Source of the DNA: Microbacterium tenebrionis
GTDB lineage: Bacteria; Actinomycetota; Actinomycetes; Actinomycetales; Microbacteriaceae
DNA: 64,000 bases
Reading direction: 5' to 3'
NCBI RefSeq assembly: GCF_903645325.1
Contig: NZ_CAHJXQ010000001.1
Span: forward strand, 124,001 to 188,000
Below are positions 44,516 through 52,601 of this stretch, in pieces. The notes under the pieces are model-generated. The model saw only the letters and a program-made list of their open reading frames with translations, was not told where the DNA came from and ran no database searches. Made by a program: the position numbers and the translations under genes. Within the stretch, counting starts at the first letter, position 1, and every line of letters starts with the position of its first letter.

Positions 44516-45640
44516 TCACTCTTTGATGTATCCGTTGGGGTTGAGGACGTACTTGGTGGCGGCTCCGGCATCGAACTCCGCATAGCCCTGGGGTGCCTCG
44601 TCCAGGCTGATCGCCTTGGCGTTGACGGCTGCGGCGATGTGCGCCCTGTCGTGCAGGATCGCCATCATCAGCTGCCGGTTGTACTTCATGACCGGGCACT
44701 GTCCGGTGGTGAACGACAGCGACTTCGCCCAGCCCGTTCCGAGATTGATCGAAAGCGACCCGACCTTGGCCGCTTCGTCGACGGCACCGGGATCGCCCGT
44801 CACGTAGAGCCCGGGGATGCCGATGGCGCCGCCCGCGGCCGTGGCCTCCAGGAGGGAGTTGAGCACGGTCGCCGGAGCCTCCTTCGCCTTTGCGCCATGG
44901 CCCTCGCTGCGCGCCTCGAAGCCGACGGCATCGACCGCGGCATCCACCTCCGGCAAGCCCAAGAGCTGATCGAGCTGATCGGGTACGGGCCCCTTACCGA
45001 CGTCGATCGTCTCGCATCCGAAGCTGCGCGCCTGAGCGAGGCGGTCCTCGTTCAGGTCGCCGACGATCACCACCGCAGCGCCCAGCAGCTGAGCGCCGAC
45101 GGCCGCGGCGAGACCGACGGGCCCGGCCCCCGCGATGTAGACGGTAGAACCCACCCCGACACCAGCCGTGACGGCACCGTGGAAGCCGGTCGGGAAGATA
45201 TCGGAGAGCATCGTCAGGTCGAGGATCTTCTCGAGCGCCTGATCGCGGTCGGGGAACTTCAGCAGGTTCCAGTCGGCGTACGGCACCAGCACGTACTCCG
45301 CCTGGCCGCCGACCCATCCACCCATGTCGACGTAGCCGTAAGCGCTGCCCGGCCGGTCGGGATTGACGTTCAGGCAGATTCCGGTCTTGCCCTCCTTGCA
45401 GTTGCGGCAGCGGCCGCAGGAGATGTTGAACGGCACCGACACGATGTCGCCGACCTTGATGAACTCCACATCGGGGCCCGCCTCGACCACCTCGCCGGTG
45501 ATCTCATGGCCGAGGACCAGTCCTTCCGGAGCCGTCGTGCGGCCGCGCACCATGTGCTGATCCGACCCGCAGATGTTCGTCGCGACGGTGCGGAGGATCA
45601 CGCCGTGCGGGATCTTCCGTTCGTGCGGAGGGTTCCGCAC
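44516..45640 (-). CDS. fdhA: glutathione-independent formaldehyde dehydrogenase, 5'-truncated
   Basis: A 374-residue zinc-dependent dehydrogenase that oxidises formaldehyde with tightly bound NAD. It matches the Pseudomonas putida type in TNICGSDQHMVRGRTTAPEG, LVLGHEITGEVVEAG, the structural zinc cysteines CGRCRNCKEGKTGIC, the Rossmann loop AGAGPVGLAAAVG and EAPATVLNSLL. About 30 N-terminal residues usual for the family (ahead of IPHGVIL) are missing: the frame is closed by a TGA at 45653-45655 and the only start is GTG at 45638-45640. It is probably damaged, or at best altered in its first strands. Confidence 0.85.
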   Translation of the reverse strand: MRNPPHERKIPHGVILRTVATNICGSDQHMVRGRTTAPEGLVLGHEITGEVVEAGPDVEFIKVGDIVSVPFNISCGRCRNCKEGKTGICLNVNPDRPGSAYGYVDMGGWVGGQAEYVLVPYADWNLLKFPDRDQALEKILDLTMLSDIFPTGFHGAVTAGVGVGSTVYIAGAGPVGLAAAVGAQLLGAAVVIVGDLNEDRLAQARSFGCETIDVGKGPVPDQLDQLLGLPEVDAAVDAVGFEARSEGHGAKAKEAPATVLNSLLEATAAGGAIGIPGLYVTGDPGAVDEAAKVGSLSINLGTGWAKSLSFTTGQCPVMKYNRQLMMAILHDRAHIAAAVNAKAISLDEAPQGYAEFDAGAATKYVLNPNGYIKE

Positions 45641-45704
45641 GTCCAGACTGACTCAGCCGCGCCGAAAGGCGATACCTACTCTCGGACCGTTCTCACCTAC
45701 CCGA

Positions 45705-45884
45705 TCAGGTAGGTTCCGGCGACTCGTTCCACGCGGTGATCGGAGTGCGGGCGCGCCGGGTGATGAGGTCGCGGATGCCGAGACCGACGAGGAACGGGAT
45801 GAGAAGCGTGCCGAACGCCCACAGCGTCTCGCGACGCGTGACCGCTGACGACGCGTCGGGGAGCTGTACTCCGACGAGCCCCAT
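45705..45884 (-). CDS. small membrane protein, 59 residues
   Basis: The frame reads MGLVGVQLPDASSAVTRRET, LWAFGTLLIPFLVGLGIRDL, ITRRARTPITAWNESPEPT. It has one clear membrane helix flanked by basic residues. It is either a real small protein or the C-terminal piece of a larger transporter, next to the truncated fdhA. The ATG at 45882-45884 is divergent from the Lys/Ala-rich gene. Function unknown. Confidence 0.45.
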   Translation of the reverse strand: MGLVGVQLPDASSAVTRRETLWAFGTLLIPFLVGLGIRDLITRRARTPITAWNESPEPT

Positions 45885-45958
45885 TCGTTAACCCCGACCG
45901 AGTACAATGTCGCCCGCTGTGGCGCGGCCCACGGGGGCGGCCCGATCGGAGGAACCTG

Positions 45959-46636
45959 ATGGCCAAGAAGACCAAGGCGCACAAGTCGGCAGAAGCGGCG
46001 CTCGACGCCGCGTCGGCAGCCGCGAAGGACGCCAAGAAGCTCAGCAAGACGCTCGCCAAGAAGGATGCCAGGAAGCTGCGCGGGTTCGTCGACGAGGCGA
46101 AGGATGCCGCGTCGCCGTCGAAGAAGAAGCTCGTGAACAAGCCGCGCAAGGTCGAGAAGGCCGCGGTCGAGGCGACGGCGCGCCTGACGAAGACCGCCGG
46201 CAAGCTCGAGGCGAAGGCCGCTGAGAAGACCGCGGCGAAGAAGTCCGCCGAGAAGAAGGCCGCCGAGAAGGCATCGGCGAAGAAGAGCGCTTCGAAGAAG
46301 CCTTCCGGGAAGGCGGCCCGGCAGAGTGCCCCTGCGGCGGCGGATGCGACCTCCTCCGCACCGAAGCCCGATGCCGCCACCACTTCCACCGTCGCATCGA
46401 CGCCGACGACGGCCCGCAAGCCTGCGACACCCGCGACTACCGCGAAGCCCGCCTCCACCGCGAACCCCGCCTCGGCTCGCAAGCCCGCTCCGGCCCGCAA
46501 GCCTGCGGCATCCGCTCCGGCATCCGGCCTCGACGGCCTGACCGTCGCCGCCCTCCGCGATCGCGCCCGCACCGAGGGCCGCACCGGGTACTCGCGCCTG
46601 ACGAAGGCGCAGCTCATCGCGCTTCTGAGCTCCTGA
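45959..46636 (+). CDS. Lys/Ala-rich histone-like protein with SAP/Rho-N-like C-terminus
   Basis: A 225-residue protein. Residues 1-130 are almost all Lys, Ala, Glu and Ser in short repeats (KTAAKKSAEKKAAEKASAKK), like histone H1 tails and the tails of actinobacterial HupB. A Pro/Thr/Ala linker follows. The last 35 residues, GLDGLTVAALRDRARTEGRT then GYSRLTKAQLIALL, form a SAP/Rho_N-like helix-loop-helix that can bind nucleic acid. Probably a nucleoid-associated protein. GGAGGA lies five bases before the ATG, and TACAAT at 45903-45908 is a good -10 box. It ends 11 bases before the synthetase gene. Confidence 0.8.
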   Translation: MAKKTKAHKSAEAALDAASAAAKDAKKLSKTLAKKDARKLRGFVDEAKDAASPSKKKLVNKPRKVEKAAVEATARLTKTAGKLEAKAAEKTAAKKSAEKKAAEKASAKKSASKKPSGKAARQSAPAAADATSSAPKPDAATTSTVASTPTTARKPATPATTAKPASTANPASARKPAPARKPAASAPASGLDGLTVAALRDRARTEGRTGYSRLTKAQLIALLSS

Positions 46637-46647
46637 AAGAAGGCGCA

Positions 46648-49600
46648 GTGCAGGACGGATACGACCGGGGCGAGCTCGCTCCGGCCCCTCGTACGCTCAT
46701 CGACATCCTCCGCGACACTGCGGTGCGGCATCCCGATGCCTCGGCGATCGAAGACGCCGACGGCGCGATCAGCTACGCCGAACTGATCGCCCACGTGAAC
46801 GTCACCGCCGCGCGGCTGCGCGAGCAGGGCGTCCAGCGCGGCGACCGCGTCGGCGTGCGGATGCCATCCGGCGAGCGCGCCCTGTACCTCTCGATCCTCT
46901 CGATCCTCGCGGCCGGGGCCGCCTACGTGCCGGTCGATGCCGACGACCCGCAGGAGCGCGCCGACCTCGTCTTCGGAGAAGCGAACGTGCGAGGAGTGAT
47001 CGGCGCGGGCGGCGTGTTCCACCCCGCCGACGATGCGCGGGGCAAGGGGCGGGGGCTGTTCTCCGATGCCGACCCGCACCCCAGCACGAACGCCGTCCCC
47101 GTCGTCGAGCCTCCCACCACCGAGGACGACGCTTGGATCATCTTCACCTCGGGTTCCACCGGAACGCCCAAGGGCGTCGCCGTCTCGCACCGCTCTGCCG
47201 CCGCGTTCGTTGACGCCGAGGCACGCCTGTTCCTGCAGGATGCCCCGCTCGGACCCGGTGACCGCGTGCTGGCCGGACTCTCGGTGGCCTTCGACGCCTC
47301 GTGCGAGGAGATGTGGCTCGCCTGGCGCTACGGTGCCTGCCTCGTACCCGCACCCCGCGCGCTGGTGCGTTCCGGCGAAGACCTCGGGCCGTGGCTCGTC
47401 GGCCACGGCATCACCGTCGTGTCCACCGTGCCGACGCTCGCAGCGCTCTGGCCGCAGGACACCGTCGAGAACGTGCGGCTCCTGATCTTCGGCGGCGAGG
47501 CGTGCCCGCCCGAACTCGTCGCCCGCCTGGTCGGCGAGGGCCGCGAACTGTGGAACACCTACGGTCCGACCGAGGCCACCGTCGTCGCCTGCGCCGCGCT
47601 CATGCGGCCGGACGAGCCGGTGCGCATCGGCCTGCCGCTGGACGGCTGGAAGCTCGCGGTCGTGGATGGCAACGGGCAACCCGTCGCCGACGGCGAGGTC
47701 GGCGAGCTCATCATCGGCGGCGTGGGCCTGGCCCGCTACCTCGACCCGGCCAAGGATGCCGAGAAGTACGCCCCCATGTCGACACTCGGCTGGGAACGCG
47801 CTTACCGGTCCGGTGACATGGTGCGCGCCGATCCCGAGGGCCTGATCTTCCAGGGCCGCGTCGATGACCAGGTCAAGATCGGCGGCCGACGCATCGAGCT
47901 CGGCGAGGTCGAGGCGGCCCTGCAGGCGCTGGACGCCGTCAGCGCCGCGACCGTGGCGGTGCGCAAGACGGATGCCGGGGTCGCCCTGCTCGTCGGCTAC
48001 GTCGTGCCCGACGAGGGTTTCGACCGCCAGCGCGCCCGCGCTCAGCTCGCCGAGTCGCTTCCCGCGCCGCTCATCCCGCTGCTCGCCGTCGTCGACGACA
48101 TGCCCGTGCGCACCTCGGGCAAGGTCGACAAGGCCGCCCTGCCATGGCCGCTCACCGATCCGGATGCCGGCGACTCGACGTTGTCCGGAACCGCCGCGTG
48201 GCTCGCCGAGCAGTGGTTCGCCGTGCTCGGCACCACACCGACCGAGGACGACGCCGGCTTCTTCCAGCTCGGCGGCGGGTCGCTCGCCGCGGCTCAGCTG
48301 GTTTCGCGCATCCGATCGCGCGCCCCCGAGTTCACGATGGCCGACGTCTACGATCTGCCGCGCCTGCGTCAGATGGCGGATGCCGTCGACGAGGAAGCGG
48401 TCGACGAGGGCGAGCAGACGTTCACCGCGGCCCCGCCCACCCCGCGGCGGATGCAGTGGGTGCAGACGCTCCTCGGCGTTCCGCTGTTCATCCTGACGGG
48501 CGTCCGCTGGATCACCTGGCTGCTCACGGCATCCTGGATCCTCCGGCTCGTCCCCGGGTTCGAGTTCCTGCCCGCGGCGCCCGCGTGGGTCATCATCCTG
48601 CTGCTCGTCGTGTTCGTCTCACCGTGGGGCCGCATGGGCATCGCCGTGGTCGCCGCACGGCTGCTGCTCGCCGGCGTCCGCGGCGGAGACTATCCGCGCG
48701 GCGGCGGGGTGCACCTGCGCCTCTGGCTCGCCGAGCAGATCGCTCACCAGGTGGATCCGGTCGGGCTCGCCGGGGCGCCCTGGGTCATCCAGTACGCCCG
48801 CGCGCTCGGCGCCCGCATCGGCAAGGGTGTCACCCTGCACTCGCTGCCCCCGGTCACCGGCATGCTGCACATCGGCGACGGCGCATCGGTCGAACCCGAG
48901 GTGGATCTGGCCGGCTACTGGATAGACGGCGCCACCGTGCGCATCGGCGAAGTGCGCATCGGCCGTGATGCCACGATCGGCGCGCGCAGCACCCTTGCTC
49001 CCGGCGCCAAGATCGGGCGGAATGCCGAGATCGCACCCGGCTCCGCCGTGTTCGGCCGGGTCCGCGCCGGCCAGCGCTGGGCGGGCTCGCCCGCGGTGCG
49101 TGTCGGCGGCAAGAGCACGCCGTTCGCCCCGGAGGCGCCGCCGCGCCGCCGGCGGTGGCTGTGGGCGTACGGCGCCGCATCCGCAGCGCTCGGGCTCCTG
49201 CCGTTCGTCGCGTTCGCCGCCGGGGCGCTGCTGGTGGCATCCGGCATCCGTCACGCCGACTCGTTCGGAGCCGCCATCGCCGCGACCTTCGCGTGGCTCG
49301 TCCCCGCCGTCCTCGTCACGGGCGTCGTGTTCGCGGCCGCGGTCGTGCTGTTCGTCCGGCTGCTGGCCATCGGCATGACCGAGGGGGTGCACCCCGTGCA
49401 CAGCCGCGTCGCCTGGCAGGCGTGGACGACCGAGCGCCTCCTGGACTCTGCCCGCACGATCCTGTTCCCGATCTACTCGAGCCTGTTCACGCCCGTGTGG
49501 CTGCGGATGCTGGGTGCCGACGTCGGCCGCGACGTCGAGGCATCCACCGTCCTGCTCATCCCCGGCATGACGACGATCGACGACGGCGCGTTCCTCGCCG

Positions 49601-50568
49601 ACGACACCATGGTCGCCACCTACGAGCTGAGCGGCGGGTGGATGCGGCTCGCCAGGGCCCGCATCGGCAAGCGCGCGTTCCTCGGCAACTCCGGCCTCGC
49701 CGCCACCGGGCACCGCGTTCCGAAGGACGGCCTCATCGCCGTGCTCTCCGTCGCGCCCGAGAAGGCGAAGGCGGGGTCGTCGTGGCTCGGGTCCCCGGCC
49801 GTCCGGCTGCGACGCGTGGTCAACGACTCCGACCTCGAGCGGACCTATCGTCCGCTGCCGTCGCTGCGTCTCGCACGGACGCTCTGGGAGCTGTGCCGGA
49901 TCATCCCGGTCCTGCTCACCTGCGCGCTCGGCATCGCGGTGTTCTACACGCTCGCCTGGCTCGCGGTCAGCTGGGGGCTGCTCGCAGCCGTCCTGCTCTC
50001 CGGCATCGTCATGATCCTCGCCGGCGCGATCGCCGCCGGCCTCGCCACCGCGGCGAAATGGATCTTCGTCGGCCCGATCCGTGCGGGGGAGCATCCGCTC
50101 TGGTCGAGTTTCGTGTGGCGCACCGAGGTCGCCGACACGTTCACCGAGATGCTCGCCGCGCCCTGGTTCGCGAACGCAGCCGCCGGAACTCCGGCGCTCG
50201 TCGTCTGGTTGCGCACGCTCGGCGCGACGATCGGCCACGGCGTGTGGACTGACAGCTACTGGCTGCCCGAGCCCGACCTCGTGAGCCTCGGCGACGGGGC
50301 CACCGTCAACCGCGGATGTGTGGTTCAGACGCATCTGTTCCATGATCGAGTGATGAGCATCGACACCGTGACGCTTCAGGAGGGCGCGACGCTCGGGCCG
50401 CACTCGGTCGTCCTGCCCGCCGCCACCATCGCGACGGCGGCGACCGTGGGACCGGCATCCCTCGTCATGCGCGGCGAGACCGTCCCGGCCGGCAGCCGCT
50501 GGAGCGGCAACCCGATCGGACCGTGGCGCGCCGTCAAGGTGCGTGCCTACCAGGCGGACGGCGCATGA
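46648..50568 (+). CDS. Pls/PosA-family non-ribosomal peptide synthetase
   Basis: A 1306-residue membrane-bound single-module synthetase. Residues about 20-510 are an adenylation domain (FTSGSTGTPKGVAVSHRSAA, NTYGPTEATV, YRSGDMVRADPEGLIFQGRVDDQVKIGGRRIELGE in pieces). A carrier domain follows with the phosphopantetheine serine in QLGGGSLAAAQL near residue 545. The rest (600-1306) has several membrane helices and hexapeptide-repeat segments (VRIGRDATIGARSTLAPGAK), the terminal domain seen in Pls (epsilon-poly-lysine synthetase) and relatives. The product is likely a short or homopolymeric amino-acid chain; which one is unknown. GTG start at 46648. A PPTase gene lies 1.3 kb downstream. Confidence 0.88.
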   Translation: MQDGYDRGELAPAPRTLIDILRDTAVRHPDASAIEDADGAISYAELIAHVNVTAARLREQGVQRGDRVGVRMPSGERALYLSILSILAAGAAYVPVDADDPQERADLVFGEANVRGVIGAGGVFHPADDARGKGRGLFSDADPHPSTNAVPVVEPPTTEDDAWIIFTSGSTGTPKGVAVSHRSAAAFVDAEARLFLQDAPLGPGDRVLAGLSVAFDASCEEMWLAWRYGACLVPAPRALVRSGEDLGPWLVGHGITVVSTVPTLAALWPQDTVENVRLLIFGGEACPPELVARLVGEGRELWNTYGPTEATVVACAALMRPDEPVRIGLPLDGWKLAVVDGNGQPVADGEVGELIIGGVGLARYLDPAKDAEKYAPMSTLGWERAYRSGDMVRADPEGLIFQGRVDDQVKIGGRRIELGEVEAALQALDAVSAATVAVRKTDAGVALLVGYVVPDEGFDRQRARAQLAESLPAPLIPLLAVVDDMPVRTSGKVDKAALPWPLTDPDAGDSTLSGTAAWLAEQWFAVLGTTPTEDDAGFFQLGGGSLAAAQLVSRIRSRAPEFTMADVYDLPRLRQMADAVDEEAVDEGEQTFTAAPPTPRRMQWVQTLLGVPLFILTGVRWITWLLTASWILRLVPGFEFLPAAPAWVIILLLVVFVSPWGRMGIAVVAARLLLAGVRGGDYPRGGGVHLRLWLAEQIAHQVDPVGLAGAPWVIQYARALGARIGKGVTLHSLPPVTGMLHIGDGASVEPEVDLAGYWIDGATVRIGEVRIGRDATIGARSTLAPGAKIGRNAEIAPGSAVFGRVRAGQRWAGSPAVRVGGKSTPFAPEAPPRRRRWLWAYGAASAALGLLPFVAFAAGALLVASGIRHADSFGAAIAATFAWLVPAVLVTGVVFAAAVVLFVRLLAIGMTEGVHPVHSRVAWQAWTTERLLDSARTILFPIYSSLFTPVWLRMLGADVGRDVEASTVLLIPGMTTIDDGAFLADDTMVATYELSGGWMRLARARIGKRAFLGNSGLAATGHRVPKDGLIAVLSVAPEKAKAGSSWLGSPAVRLRRVVNDSDLERTYRPLPSLRLARTLWELCRIIPVLLTCALGIAVFYTLAWLAVSWGLLAAVLLSGIVMILAGAIAAGLATAAKWIFVGPIRAGEHPLWSSFVWRTEVADTFTEMLAAPWFANAAAGTPALVVWLRTLGATIGHGVWTDSYWLPEPDLVSLGDGATVNRGCVVQTHLFHDRVMSIDTVTLQEGATLGPHSVVLPAATIATAATVGPASLVMRGETVPAGSRWSGNPIGPWRAVKVRAYQADGA

Positions 50569-51926
50569 CCGTCGATCCGTACACCCCGCAGAGCGGCGAC
50601 GCGAACATCCGCGTCGAGCGCTACGAGCTCGACCTCGACTACAAGGTCACGACGAACCGTCTGTCGGCGACCGCGACGCTCGACGTCCGCTTCGTCGAAC
50701 CGGCCGCCGCCTTCTCTCTCGACCTCGTCGGGCTGCGCGTGAAGAAGGTGCGCGGTGCGGGCCGCTTCACCCAGAACGATCGCAAGGTGAAGATCGCGCT
50801 CGCCGCCCCCGCCGTCGCCGGCGATGTCGTGCGGGTCGAGATCGTGTACGCCGGGGCGCCCAAACCCCGTCGCACCCGATGGGGGACCCTCGGCTGGGAA
50901 GAGCTCGAGGACGGCGTGATCGTGGCCTCGCAGCCCACGGGTGCGCCGACCTGGTTCCCGTGCAACGACGTGCCGTCCGACAAGGCGACCTATGCGCTCC
51001 GCGTCGTCACCGACCCCGAGTACACCGTCGCGTCGTCCGTGCCTGCCGTGCGCGGAACCGAGCGCGGGCGTGCGGTGTGGGAGTTCGAGATCGCTGCGCC
51101 GACGCCGACGTATCTCGTGACGTTGCAGATCGGCAAGTACATGCAGGAGGGCACCGACCTCGCAGGCATCCGGGGCCGGCTGTTCTATCCGCGTCCGCTC
51201 GCCGACCGCGTGCACGAGGACTTCGGCGAGCTCGGGCGTATGATGGCCGTCTTCGAGGAGGCCTTCGGCCCGTACCCGTTCCCCGGATACACCGTGGTCG
51301 TCACCCCGGACGAGCTCGAGATCCCGCTCGAGGCGCAGGCGATGGCCGTCTTCGGCGCGAACCACATCGACGGCGAGCACAGCCTGGAGCGCCTGGTCGC
51401 GCACGAACTCGCCCACCAGTGGTTCGGCAACAGCGTCGGGCTCCGGAACTGGCGCGACATCTGGCTCAACGAGGGCTTCGCCTGCTACGCGGAGTGGATC
51501 TGGTCCGAGGCGTCCGGCGGAGCGACCGCGCACGCCAAGGCGCTCGCGCACCACGAACGTCTGTCCGTGCGCGGCATCAGCGCCCTGCTCGCCGACCCCG
51601 GTGCGGACGAGATGTTCGACGACTGGGTCTACAAGCGGGGGGCGCTCACGGCGCACGCCCTGCGGCTGACGATCGGAGACGAGGCGTTCTTCGCGCTGCT
51701 GCGGGAGTGGACCGCGCGGAACGCGCACAGCACGGTGCAGACGCGCGACCTGCTGATGCTCGCGGAAGAGATCAGCGGCATCCCGCTGGCCGGTCTCTTC
51801 GAGGCGTGGACGAGCAGCACCGACCTGCCCTCGCTGCCCGCCTCGGCGGAGCGATCCGATGCCGCCGCGCCTCTCACCGAGCCGATCCTCGGCCTTGACC
51901 GGACCGCTCGACGATCGCGACGCTGA
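50565..51926 (+). CDS. M1-family metallopeptidase
   Basis: A 453-residue zinc aminopeptidase-like protein. The motif HELAHQW then WLNEGFACYAEW 18 residues on supplies the two His and one Glu zinc ligands (HExxH-x18-E). The usual substrate-recognition GxMEN is replaced by LEAQAMAVFG. No signal peptide is seen. The ATG overlaps the synthetase stop by four bases, so the two are translationally coupled, hinting that it trims or processes the synthetase product. The 3' end overlaps the convergent PPTase gene by 53 bases. Confidence 0.88.
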   Translation: MTVDPYTPQSGDANIRVERYELDLDYKVTTNRLSATATLDVRFVEPAAAFSLDLVGLRVKKVRGAGRFTQNDRKVKIALAAPAVAGDVVRVEIVYAGAPKPRRTRWGTLGWEELEDGVIVASQPTGAPTWFPCNDVPSDKATYALRVVTDPEYTVASSVPAVRGTERGRAVWEFEIAAPTPTYLVTLQIGKYMQEGTDLAGIRGRLFYPRPLADRVHEDFGELGRMMAVFEEAFGPYPFPGYTVVVTPDELEIPLEAQAMAVFGANHIDGEHSLERLVAHELAHQWFGNSVGLRNWRDIWLNEGFACYAEWIWSEASGGATAHAKALAHHERLSVRGISALLADPGADEMFDDWVYKRGALTAHALRLTIGDEAFFALLREWTARNAHSTVQTRDLLMLAEEISGIPLAGLFEAWTSSTDLPSLPASAERSDAAAPLTEPILGLDRTARRSRR

Positions 51927-52476
51927 TGACGAAGCCCGTCGGCGCCGGCGCGTCGGCGACGTGGAAGGTCGTCCCGTCGAGCGCGGCGCGGCGCGTCCAC
52001 GGTGCTTTCGCCGCGCGCTGCAGGCGCACCCGGTCCGGTGCGATGCGCAGTCCGAGGCCGGCGGCCTTCACGACAGCCTCGATCGCCGTCCAGTCCCTGA
52101 TGTCTGGAGCCGGTTGCGGCGCGAACAGAGCGGCGAGGTCGTCCAACGCGCCGCGGCCGCGGTCGACTTCGACGTCGACGCCCAGGGATGCGGCATCCCG
52201 CGCCGCGGCGATCGCGGCGACCGCCAGTCCGCCCGCGTAACTGATGCTGACGACCGCGCGTCCCGATGCCGTGCGCAGCGGCCCGTGACCGGCGGAGCCG
52301 CAGTTCGGGCAGCGCTGAACGATCTCGTCGGCGGTCGCGTCGTCGCCCGTCTCTCTGCCTGCGGGGAGGGAGGACAGCAGCTCGGTGAGCAGACGCCGCG
52401 ATGTCGCTCGCCGATCGTCAGCGGCATCCGCCCAGGCGATCCGCACCGGACCGACGGCTGCTTCGGACAACGGCAT
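51874..52476 (-). CDS. 4'-phosphopantetheinyl transferase superfamily protein
   Basis: A 200-residue Sfp/HetI-type transferase that would load the phosphopantetheine arm on the carrier domain of the adjacent synthetase. The magnesium-binding block is LGVDVEVDRGR, and the second signature is DWTAIEAVVKAAGLGLRI (W-x3-EA-x2-K). A CPNCGSAGHG segment suggests an N-terminal zinc-binding insert. ATG at 52474-52476. It is convergent with the M1 gene and overlaps it. The pairing with a synthetase argues for its role. Confidence 0.85.
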   Translation of the reverse strand: MPLSEAAVGPVRIAWADAADDRRATSRRLLTELLSSLPAGRETGDDATADEIVQRCPNCGSAGHGPLRTASGRAVVSISYAGGLAVAAIAAARDAASLGVDVEVDRGRGALDDLAALFAPQPAPDIRDWTAIEAVVKAAGLGLRIAPDRVRLQRAAKAPWTRRAALDGTTFHVADAPAPTGFVISVAIVERSGQGRGSAR

Positions 52477-52531
52477 GCGACCTCCCGGGCTCAGCCTACG
52501 CGGCCCGGGAAGATGGTTGACCTTGCTCGAC

Positions 52532-52576
52532 AGTTGCGCAAACGCAACTAACGGAGTATGGTTGACCGAGTTCAAC
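52532..52576 (+). promoter_or_regulatory. promoter with MarR-type operators before the MFS gene
   Basis: TTGCGC (52534-52539) and TATGGT (52557-52562), 17 bases apart, form a good promoter. The palindrome AGTTGCG-CAAA-CGCAACT (52532-52549) covers the -35 box, and a second imperfect dyad GTTGA/TCAAC (52561-52576) covers the start site. MarR-type repressors, two of which are encoded downstream, bind such sites. Confidence 0.6.
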
Positions 52577-52601
52577 TTTCTATCGCAGGAGAACTCCGCT
52601 T

